NCBI GenBank assembly: GCA_018401875.1
Contig: JAGYJZ010000002.1
Location: 202,806 to 266,805 of the forward strand
Direction: 5' to 3'
Origin: Salibacteraceae bacterium
GTDB lineage: Bacteria > Bacteroidota > Bacteroidia > Flavobacteriales_G > Salibacteraceae
DNA length: 64,000 nucleotides
Positions 57,372 to 64,000 of the stretch are shown one piece after another. The stretch's first letter is position 1; each line of letters begins with the position of its first letter. The notes beneath the pieces were generated by a model. That model saw nothing but the letters and a program-made list of their open reading frames with translations. It was not told the origin of the DNA and ran no database searches. A program made the translations under genes and the position numbers.

Positions 57372-57866
57372 ATGTATCATACCGTTTATATCCTATTGGG
57401 TTCAAATATTGGCGACAGTATCTCACACCTCAATTCAGCCCGAGTTCTGATTGAGCAAGAAATAGGTGAAATCACAAAAGCCTCTTCGATCTATAAAACC
57501 GAACCTTGGTTGATGGAGGCCGAACAATGGTTTCACAACCAAGTGCTAGAAGTGAAGTGCCAGGTTTCACCGGAAAAATTACTTCAGACGATCATTGCTC
57601 TTGAAGAAAAGCTCGGCAGAACGCGCTCAGAAAACCAAAGCTCAGGCTACGAGTCGCGGACAATCGACATGGACATCCTTTATTTCGATCAAGCGATCGT
57701 TGAGAGTGAATCGCTCATTGTGCCGCACCCGCGCATTCAGGAGCGAAGATTCGTTTTAGAGCCAATGTGTGAATTGAGTCCACTTTTCATTCATCCAATT
57801 CTTGACAAAACCCAGCGCGCTATGCTCGATATTTGCACTGACCATACAACCATTGAACGCATTTGA
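57372..57866 (+). CDS. folK: 2-amino-4-hydroxy-6-hydroxymethyldihydropteridine pyrophosphokinase
   Basis: Folate biosynthesis: pyrophosphorylates hydroxymethyl-dihydropterin. 164 residues from the ATG at 57372, the normal length; the track start is a GTG 20 codons upstream and is rejected. ILLGSNIGDSISHLNSA at the N-terminus, the KTEPW loop and the signature SRTIDMDILYFDQAIV with the Mg-binding Asp pair, then VPHPRIQERRFVLEP. Overlaps the following kinase gene by one base (TGATG). Confidence 0.95.
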   Translation: MYHTVYILLGSNIGDSISHLNSARVLIEQEIGEITKASSIYKTEPWLMEAEQWFHNQVLEVKCQVSPEKLLQTIIALEEKLGRTRSENQSSGYESRTIDMDILYFDQAIVESESLIVPHPRIQERRFVLEPMCELSPLFIHPILDKTQRAMLDICTDHTTIERI

Positions 57867-58507
57867 TGTCAATACAATACAACAACATCAGCATTGAAGG
57901 CAATATTGGCGCAGGAAAAACAACCATCGCCAAAGCTTTAGCAAAAAAACTCGATGGCCGATTAATACTCGAGTCATTCGAAAACAACCCATTCCTTGAA
58001 TTATTCTACCACGATCAAGCGCGCTATGCTTTTCAAGTGGAGTTATTTTTCTTGGCAGAACGTTACCATCAGCTGTCTAAAAACCTATTAGGCGATATTT
58101 TTCACACGCATACTGTGTCTGACTATGTCTTTGCTAAAAGCGCCATATTCAGTGGAATCAATTTACAGCAATCAGAACACGAGCTTTTCTTAAACCTGTA
58201 TAGGATCATGGAGCGATTTATGCCCAAGCCTGATATTCTCATCTACATGCATGTTGAAGTTAATAAAGTGGTGGAGCAAATTGCTCAAAGGGGTCGATCT
58301 TATGAACAAAACATTCCGCTCGAATACCTCACCAACATTGAAAAGGCGTACATTAATTATTTCAAAGAAGAGCAGCGATTTCCAGTGATTCTTATAGAGG
58401 AAGACCCTAACTCAACACGATCAATTGAGCAAAGCCTTGCTGTGATTGAAGAGATACTAAATAAAGATTGGCCGAGTGGTTTGAGCCACCTTTCACTTAA
58501 AACATAA
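57866..58507 (+). CDS. Deoxynucleoside kinase (dGuo-type motif)
   Basis: 213 residues from the ATG at 57866; the track start is a TTG one codon earlier. P-loop GNIGAGKTTIAKALA, the ESFENNPFLELFYHD segment, RYAFQVELFFL, SDYVFAKSAIF in the position where dAdo/dCyd kinases have DRS-IYED, and lid RGRSYEQ. The ADY/SDY form is that of B. subtilis deoxyguanosine kinase as I recall, so the two kinases of this window are probably complementary in specificity. Its start overlaps folK; folK-dNK is a common pair in Bacteroidota. Confidence 0.9.
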   Translation: MSIQYNNISIEGNIGAGKTTIAKALAKKLDGRLILESFENNPFLELFYHDQARYAFQVELFFLAERYHQLSKNLLGDIFHTHTVSDYVFAKSAIFSGINLQQSEHELFLNLYRIMERFMPKPDILIYMHVEVNKVVEQIAQRGRSYEQNIPLEYLTNIEKAYINYFKEEQRFPVILIEEDPNSTRSIEQSLAVIEEILNKDWPSGLSHLSLKT

Positions 58508-58550
58508 AATGATTGTAATTCTAAGTGGCGTTACACTTATATAAATTACT

Positions 58551-58558
58551 TAATATTG
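58551..58558 (+). promoter_or_regulatory. Weak -7-like element before the OmpA/TPR lipoprotein
   Basis: TAATATTG followed by CACCC differs from TAnnTTTG at one base. It lies 34 bases before the ATG at 58585 and downstream of the GTG chosen in the ORF track, which supports the ATG start. Confidence 0.35.
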
Positions 58559-58584
58559 CACCCTGCAAAACGCATAGATCAGTT

Positions 58585-60333
58585 ATGATTAAACGAAAAC
58601 CAATTAAGATGAGATCAACCTACTCAGGAATTGCGATAATAGGCGCATTAACCCTATTAGCAGTTACAGGCTGTAACCCGCTAAACAAGATGAACAAGAA
58701 ACATGGAATTGTTAAGTACACACTTGACCCTAATCCACTCGAGCTTCATGGCGACTCTGTTGCTATTAATGTTAGCGGTCGTTATCCAGCTAAATTTTTT
58801 CACAAAAAGGCTGTCGCTAATGTTAAGCCAGTAATGGTAGACATGAACGGCAACGTTGTGAAGGAGTTTGAAAACATCAAACTAATTGGAGAAGCTGCAG
58901 AAGGTGAAGGAACTAAAATCATGAAAACCGGAGGAAGCTTCAGTGTTTCAAACAAGGTTCCTTACGAAGCTTCAATGGAGAATGTAAAATTAGAAGTGCG
59001 CGTAACAGCAGGTTTCAAAACAAAAACAAAGGAATTTGACCCAGTAGCATTGGGCAATGGAACAGTGACTACTCCAATGTGGGTTCAAAGTGACGAGATG
59101 CCAATTCTTGGAATAGACAAATTCACAAAAGTTTCTCCTAGAACTATTTCTGCTGAAATCAACTACGACATTCAATCCAGTGTAGTAAAGCCAGGGGAGC
59201 TTAAGCAGGATGACATTAAAGCGGTTGAAGCGTTCATCGAGAAAGGAGTTACTTACGAATACACTTGGAAAAGCGTTGAAATCACTTCGTACGCATCACC
59301 AGACGGTGAGACTTCATTGAACGAAAACTTAGCTGGAGACAGAGCAAATACGGCCGAACGAGCTATGACTTCTTTGTTTTCTAAAAAGAAAATCAAAGCT
59401 ACTGACGAATGGTACAAAAAATCTCCAAAAGGAGAAGACTGGATTGGCTTCAAAGCAAAAATGGAAGCTTCTTCTATTGCCGATAAGGATATGATTCTTC
59501 GCATTTTAAGCATGTACAGTGATGACAGCAAGAGAGAAGAAGAAATCAAGAATTTAGCTGCAACTTACACTGTGATTGCTGAAGAAATACTTCCTCCGTT
59601 GAGAAGATCAATGATCAAAATCAACGCAGAAGAGGAAGCTAAAACAGATGATGAGCTAAAACAATTGGTGAAAGAAAACCCATCTGAATTAACTGCAGAA
59701 GAAATCCTTTACACGGCCACTCTTTACAATGATTTAAATGAAAAATTAGAAGTGTACAAAGCATGTGCTCAGGTTCACCCTAACGACTGGAGAGGCCACA
59801 ACGATGTAGGCTATGTGTTAATGCTGCAAAACAAAGTTTCTGAGGCTAAGGCTCAATTTGAGAAAGCGAATGGCGCTAGCGCAAACGAGAAAGTTGTAAT
59901 GAACAACATGGGGGCAGTTACACGTTTGATGGGCGACCGCAAAGGAGCTGCTGAGTACTACGAGAAAGCAAAAGGAGCTGGTGCAGAAGTGAACTACAAC
60001 ATTGGTATTTTAAACATCATGGATGGAAAATACGAAGATGCTGTAAGCAACATGGGAAGCTACAATACATTTAACTCAGCGTTGGCGAAAACATTGAATG
60101 GCTCTACTGAAGATGCTATCAACACCCTCGAAGCTTCTGAAGCGAAAGCAAACGCTGAAGGTTATTACCTTAAAGCTATCATCGGAGCGAGAACAAGCAA
60201 TCTTGAAATGGTTGTTCAAAACCTGAAAGCAGCCATTGAAAAAGACCAATCATTGCAAGCGAAGGCTAAAAATGATGCAGAGTTTTTAAATTACAGAGAA
60301 GAGCAGGCATTCACTACACTATTGGGAATGTAA
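58585..60333 (+). CDS. Lipoprotein with OmpA-like domain and TPR repeats
   Basis: 582 residues from ATG 58585, or 574 from ATG 58609; the track start (GTG 58525) lies before the probable promoter and is rejected. Lipobox AVTGC in GALTLLAVTGCNPL. Residues about 45-215 are beta-rich with no family recognised; then an OmpA-C-like segment (EITSYASPDGETSLNENLAGDRANTAERAM, about 250-290); the rest is alpha-helical with TPR-like units (YEYTWK... APNDWRGHNDVGYVLMLQNKVSEAKAQFEKA; GAAEYYEKAKGAGAEVNYNIGIL). Codon use looks strongly optimised (many GAA/AAA, GCT), suggesting high expression. Probably an abundant outer-membrane peptidoglycan-linking lipoprotein. Confidence 0.8.
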   Translation: MIKRKPIKMRSTYSGIAIIGALTLLAVTGCNPLNKMNKKHGIVKYTLDPNPLELHGDSVAINVSGRYPAKFFHKKAVANVKPVMVDMNGNVVKEFENIKLIGEAAEGEGTKIMKTGGSFSVSNKVPYEASMENVKLEVRVTAGFKTKTKEFDPVALGNGTVTTPMWVQSDEMPILGIDKFTKVSPRTISAEINYDIQSSVVKPGELKQDDIKAVEAFIEKGVTYEYTWKSVEITSYASPDGETSLNENLAGDRANTAERAMTSLFSKKKIKATDEWYKKSPKGEDWIGFKAKMEASSIADKDMILRILSMYSDDSKREEEIKNLAATYTVIAEEILPPLRRSMIKINAEEEAKTDDELKQLVKENPSELTAEEILYTATLYNDLNEKLEVYKACAQVHPNDWRGHNDVGYVLMLQNKVSEAKAQFEKANGASANEKVVMNNMGAVTRLMGDRKGAAEYYEKAKGAGAEVNYNIGILNIMDGKYEDAVSNMGSYNTFNSALAKTLNGSTEDAINTLEASEAKANAEGYYLKAIIGARTSNLEMVVQNLKAAIEKDQSLQAKAKNDAEFLNYREEQAFTTLLGM

Positions 60334-60352
60334 AACTCAACAAAGGTTTTCT

Positions 60353-60386
60353 AAAAAAGGGGCGTGAAATTCACGCCCCTTTTTTA
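60353..60386 (+). terminator. Rho-independent terminator
   Basis: Stem AAGGGGCGTGA / TCACGCCCCTT (perfect, tiny AAT loop) flanked by A-run and T-run, 20 bases after the OmpA/TPR gene. Strong and symmetrical. Confidence 0.9.
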
Positions 60387-60430
60387 TTTGCCGTTTCCTC
60401 ATTTGGATTTCATTCGCATTTATTAACCAT

Positions 60431-60438
60431 TATATTTG
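60431..60438 (+). promoter_or_regulatory. Putative -7 element of the small Cys-rich lipoprotein
   Basis: TATATTTG is a perfect TAnnTTTG, 22 bases before the ATG at 60461. The nearest TTG upstream is 25 bases away (60403-60405), slightly too far. Confidence 0.5.
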
Positions 60439-60460
60439 TCCACTATACATTATAGTTACC

Positions 60461-60670
60461 ATGAATAAAGTTTACACTCTTGTCCTGTGCGCGATGTCAA
60501 TTTTTGCATTTTCATCGTGTGAAAAATGTTCCACTTGTACTACTACATCAGAAGACCCTGAAACATTCGGCAATGTCATTACAGACGAAATTTGTGGGCG
60601 CGGAAACAACTATGATGACCAAGTGGATCTCTACACCCGCAGCGATTGGGATTGTACTGAGAATAACTAG
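60461..60670 (+). CDS. Small Cys-rich lipoprotein
   Basis: 69 residues. Signal with lipobox FSSC (MNKVYTLVLCAMSIFAFSSC, lipid Cys20). The mature 50 residues contain EKCSTCTTTSEDPE, ICGRGNNYDD and DWDCTENN, giving four more Cys and a very acidic composition (CxxC near the N-terminus). Own promoter and preceded by a strong terminator, so it is monocistronic. Function unknown; a related type of small CxxC lipoprotein is familiar from Bacteroidota. The frame-shifted 71-residue ORF 60480-60695 is a shadow. Confidence 0.75.
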   Translation: MNKVYTLVLCAMSIFAFSSCEKCSTCTTTSEDPETFGNVITDEICGRGNNYDDQVDLYTRSDWDCTENN

Positions 60671-61209
60671 CGATTTTCGGGCAGGTACTGCTTGAAAATT
60701 TCCCAAAGGGCAATACCGGCAGCTACTGTTACATTCAAACTATGCTTGGTTCCTAGCTGGGGTATTTCTATCACTGTGTCCGAACTATCAATAATTTTCT
60801 GGTTAACTCCGCTCACTTCGTTGCCAAGCACTAAACAGAGCTTTTGATCGCCTTTCAACTGCAATGTCTGAGGGTCGATGCTTTTCTCGCATTGCTCTAG
60901 GCTTACTATGAGATAACCTTGAGACTTCAAGAGTTTTACGGCATCCTCAGCGCTATCGTGATATGACCATTCCACACTTTCTGTTGCACCGAGTGCGGTG
61001 CGTTGGATTTCTCGGTGAGGCGGGCAGCCTGTAATGCCGCAAAGCAAAACTTCCTTGACATTAAATGAATCAGCCGTACGAAATATCGAACCCACATTCG
61101 ACAAGCTTCTTATATCATCAAGAATCAACTTGATCGGAAACTTCCGTTGCTTCTTAAACGCATCAATTGAAGGTCTTTTCAATGCTTCATTAACGAGTTT
61201 TCTGTTCAT
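60667..61209 (-). CDS. TrmH/SpoU family RNA 2'-O-methyltransferase
   Basis: 180 residues, SPOUT knot fold. Motif 1 DDIRSLSNVGSIFRTADSFNV (with the conserved Asn and Arg), motif 2 LVLGNEVSGVN and motif 3 EIPQLGTKHSLNVTVAAGIALWE, all for SAM binding and catalysis. No N-terminal RNA-binding extension, so substrate (tRNA or rRNA) is not clear. Its stop shares four bases (CTAG) with the stop of the convergent lipoprotein gene. Confidence 0.9.
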   Translation of the reverse strand: MNRKLVNEALKRPSIDAFKKQRKFPIKLILDDIRSLSNVGSIFRTADSFNVKEVLLCGITGCPPHREIQRTALGATESVEWSYHDSAEDAVKLLKSQGYLIVSLEQCEKSIDPQTLQLKGDQKLCLVLGNEVSGVNQKIIDSSDTVIEIPQLGTKHSLNVTVAAGIALWEIFKQYLPENR

Positions 61210-61281
61210 AACTATTAAAAATAACGATGAGGTATTTAGAAGTACTCCGCAGAGCGATTTTAACTTTACTGTTTCACTAAA

Positions 61282-63891
61282 ATGGCTACCAAAGAAAAAA
61301 AAGATCCAAAGGAAACTCCTTTAATGAAGCAGTACTATGCCATTAAAGCGAAACACCCGAATGCGCTTTTACTTTTTCGTGTGGGCGACTTTTATGAAAC
61401 CTTCAGCGAAGATGCGATTAAGACCTCTAAAATTCTCGGTATTGTTTTAACGCAGCGTAAAAATGGGGCTTCTGCCAGTGTTGAATTGGCCGGTTTTCCT
61501 CACCACAGCTTGGACGTGTACCTTCCAAAACTCGTTCGAGCAGGCTTGCGCGTTGCCATTTGTGATCAACTCGAAGACCCAAAACAAACAAAAACAATTG
61601 TAAAGCGAGGCGTCACAGAAATGGTAACTCCAGGAGTGAGTTTTAATGCACAAATTCTGGAAAGCAATCAAAATAACTTTCTCGCGGCAATTCATTTCTC
61701 AAAAGATATTCTAGGCGCGGCTTTTTTGGATGTTTCAACAGGCGAGTTTTTCGTAGCAGAAGGCCCCAAATATTACATCGAAAAACTTATCGCAGGCTTC
61801 AATCCAAGCGAGATATTATTCGAACGAGGGCAGAAGTCAAACTACGAAGAGTTGTTTGGTAACAAATACCACACCTATCATTTAGAAGATTGGGCGTTTC
61901 AGCACGAATTTGCTTACGAGGCTTTAACCCGACAATTTAAAACACAATCGTTGAAAGGCTTTGGTGTAGAAGACCATTTCCACGCTATTATAGCAGCCGG
62001 GGCAGCATTGCACTATGTGAGCGAAACGCATCACGACCGGATACACCATATTTCACAACTCTCGCGCATTGATGGAAATGACCATGTGTGGCTTGATCGA
62101 TTCACTCAAAAAAATCTTGAATTATTCAGCACCGCCAATCAAGGCGGAAAGTCGTTGCTTGCAGTTCTAGACAAGACCATTACACCAATGGGTTCACGGC
62201 TAATGAAACAATGGTTGGCTTTTCCATTGAATAACATCGAATCCATCAATCAGCGTTTAACGTTTGTTGAGGCGTTTCACCAACATACCGAAATAAGACA
62301 ATCGCTGGCTGAACAGCTCAAAAAAATTGGCGATTTAGAGCGTATGACATCTCGTCTAGCTATTGGAAAATTAGGTCCCAAAGAAGCTATTCAACTCGCC
62401 CGCTCGCTTTCCGAAGCCAAACCTATAGCAAACGTTTTGTCAAATAACAAAACAGTTAAATCACTTGCCATAGGTTTGAGTAACTCAGATGCCGTAGTTG
62501 ACTTAATACGATCTCAACTTCAGCCCGACCCGCCCGCCCTTCTTTCAAAAGGAAATGTCATTGCCGAAGGTGTGAATGATGACTTGGACGAATTGAGAAG
62601 CATTGCCTATTCTGGCAAAGGATACTTGCTAAAGATTCAAGAAAAAGAGTCGGAAAGAACAGGAATTTCATCGCTCAAAATTGGATTCAACAATGTGTTT
62701 GGCTATTACTTAGAGGTGACGAATGTGCACAAAAACAAAGTTCCTCAAGAATGGATGCGTAAGCAAACGCTCACCAATGCCGAACGTTATATTACAGAAG
62801 AACTCAAAGAATACGAAGAGAAGATTCTTGGCGCAGAAGAAAAAATAATGGCGCTTGAAGTAAAGATTTACGAGCAATTGTTGGATCAACTCCAGCCTTC
62901 GATTTCTTCCATCCAATCCACGGCAAAGCGAATTGCTGAAATTGATTGCCTAACCACGTTCGCTCAAAATGCTCTTAATCACGGATATTGCAAACCTTCT
63001 CTTAACCAAACCCACCGCATAGAGATTAAAGCTGGAAGGCATCCCGTTATTGAACAAGAAATGCCTTTGGGCGAGTCCTACATTGCCAATGATGTAATGT
63101 TAGATAACGAAACGCAGCAAATCATCATGCTGACGGGTCCAAACATGGCTGGAAAAAGCGCGTTATTGCGGCAAACCGCACTCATATCATTGATGGCACA
63201 AGTGGGAAGCTTTGTACCCGCCAAAACCGCAGAACTAGGGCTCATCGACAAACTATTTACGCGTGTTGGAGCCAGCGACAATATATCGCAAGGCGAATCT
63301 ACCTTCATGGTTGAAATGAATGAAACGGCAAGTATCTTGAACAACTTGTCAAATCGAAGCTTGATTCTTTTAGATGAAATCGGACGCGGAACGAGCACCT
63401 ACGATGGCATATCAATCGCTTGGTCGATCGCTGAATATTTGCACGAACACCCCGGTAAGCCGCTTACACTTTTCGCAACGCACTACCACGAATTGAACGA
63501 AATGGCCGATAGTTTTAAGCGAATTAAAAACTTCACGATTTCAATCAATGAGACCAAGGATAAGATCGTCTTTTTAAGAAAGCTGATTCCTGGTGGCAGC
63601 GAACACAGTTTTGGAATTCACGTGGCAAAAATGGCCGGCATGCCAAGCTCACTCATCAAACGCGCCCAAATCATTTTGAATGAACTTGAGCAATCAAATA
63701 GAAGCGATCTTTCAAAAGATGCATTGAAAAGTGCAAAAGAAGACATGCAATTGAGCTTTTTTCAGTTGGATGATCCAGTGCTATCTCAAATCAGAGACGA
63801 AATTTCTAACATCGATATCAATTCACTCACCCCTGTGGAAGCGCTGTTCAAGCTGAATGAAATCAAGAAAGTGATTGGAAAAAAGTCATAA
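61282..63891 (+). CDS. mutS: DNA mismatch repair protein MutS
   Basis: Mismatch recognition ATPase. 869 residues. Mismatch-contact motif FRVGDFYETFSEDAI at the N-terminus (Phe-x-Glu present), connector, core and clamp domains, then ATPase: Walker A TGPNMAGKSALLRQTALI, signature FMVEMNETASILNN, Walker B ILLDEIGRGTSTYDG, and the C-terminal HVAKMAGMPSSLIKRA. Complete; no signs of inactivation. A MutL gene is not in the window. Confidence 0.97.
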   Translation: MATKEKKDPKETPLMKQYYAIKAKHPNALLLFRVGDFYETFSEDAIKTSKILGIVLTQRKNGASASVELAGFPHHSLDVYLPKLVRAGLRVAICDQLEDPKQTKTIVKRGVTEMVTPGVSFNAQILESNQNNFLAAIHFSKDILGAAFLDVSTGEFFVAEGPKYYIEKLIAGFNPSEILFERGQKSNYEELFGNKYHTYHLEDWAFQHEFAYEALTRQFKTQSLKGFGVEDHFHAIIAAGAALHYVSETHHDRIHHISQLSRIDGNDHVWLDRFTQKNLELFSTANQGGKSLLAVLDKTITPMGSRLMKQWLAFPLNNIESINQRLTFVEAFHQHTEIRQSLAEQLKKIGDLERMTSRLAIGKLGPKEAIQLARSLSEAKPIANVLSNNKTVKSLAIGLSNSDAVVDLIRSQLQPDPPALLSKGNVIAEGVNDDLDELRSIAYSGKGYLLKIQEKESERTGISSLKIGFNNVFGYYLEVTNVHKNKVPQEWMRKQTLTNAERYITEELKEYEEKILGAEEKIMALEVKIYEQLLDQLQPSISSIQSTAKRIAEIDCLTTFAQNALNHGYCKPSLNQTHRIEIKAGRHPVIEQEMPLGESYIANDVMLDNETQQIIMLTGPNMAGKSALLRQTALISLMAQVGSFVPAKTAELGLIDKLFTRVGASDNISQGESTFMVEMNETASILNNLSNRSLILLDEIGRGTSTYDGISIAWSIAEYLHEHPGKPLTLFATHYHELNEMADSFKRIKNFTISINETKDKIVFLRKLIPGGSEHSFGIHVAKMAGMPSSLIKRAQIILNELEQSNRSDLSKDALKSAKEDMQLSFFQLDDPVLSQIRDEISNIDINSLTPVEALFKLNEIKKVIGKKS

Positions 63892-63935
63892 ACGAGATTT
63901 TTTTAAAAGAGCACGTCCTATAAGCTAGAAACATT

Positions 63936-63943
63936 TATTTTTG
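63936..63943 (+). promoter_or_regulatory. Putative -7 element of tRNA-Gly
   Basis: TATTTTTG followed by CCG matches TAnnTTTG, ten bases before the tRNA 5' end, which is close for a mature end to lie near the transcription start. Confidence 0.45.
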
Positions 63944-63953
63944 CCGTCCTTTT

Positions 63954-64000
<47 letters not shown>

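Overview
The window is a chromosomal segment of a Bacteroidota bacterium, most likely from the Flavobacteriales side of the phylum. Four things support this. Two large secreted proteins end in type IX secretion (T9SS) sorting domains. Promoters match the Bacteroidota sigma-A form (TTG, about 19 bp, TAnnTTTG or TAnnTTCG). Start codons almost never follow a GGAGG-like Shine-Dalgarno sequence. Gene sets such as alaS/M23 peptidase/MerR, GH3, DUF4290 and detached atpD-atpC are typical of the phylum. Nothing looks like a phage, transposon, CRISPR array or integrated island; the segment is mostly core genome.

Layout. 1-20.6 kb, minus strand: one long translation supercluster running rpsL-rpsG-fusA, the S10/spc/alpha ribosomal genes, secY-map-infA-rpmJ, rpsM-rpsK-rpsD-rpoA-rplQ, a terminator, then carA-eno-gltA (gltA cut by the window edge). 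A Bacteroidota promoter precedes rpsL. 20.9-25.6 kb, plus strand: PcrA/UvrD helicase, DUF4290 protein, MurA, TlpA-like thioredoxin. 25.7-30.9 kb, plus strand: grpE-dnaJ-ABC ATPase-ABC permease-sigma54-type response regulator, preceded by a sequence matching a sigma-54 (-24/-12) promoter. 31-37.6 kb: two large T9SS cargo proteins, one with a glycine-rich domain resembling that of animal ALK/LTK receptors, the other a mosaic around a parallel beta-helix. 37.9-48.6 kb: small membrane protein, alaS, M23 peptidase, MerR regulator, heptose epimerase, pterin genes (PTPS/QueD-like, folE), fabD, CpsB-like PHP phosphatase, a cyclophilin lipoprotein, a 46-residue lipoprotein missed by the ORF track, an LRR protein and ribF. 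48.8-64 kb: atpD-atpC, two different deoxynucleoside kinases, GH3 protein, a PolX-like protein with a damaged polymerase site, sppA, folK, an OmpA/TPR lipoprotein, a small Cys-rich lipoprotein, an SpoU methyltransferase, mutS and the start of a tRNA-Gly(GCC).

The most notable points are the ALK/LTK-like secreted protein, the apparent sigma-54 control of the grpE-dnaJ operon that also carries an atypical sigma-54 activator, the DnaJ with half its zinc motifs, the MurA with Asp at the fosfomycin-target position, the PolX with substituted catalytic aspartates, and a structured leader between rpsD and rpoA. All family assignments come from reading motifs and from memory of the families; no database search was run.
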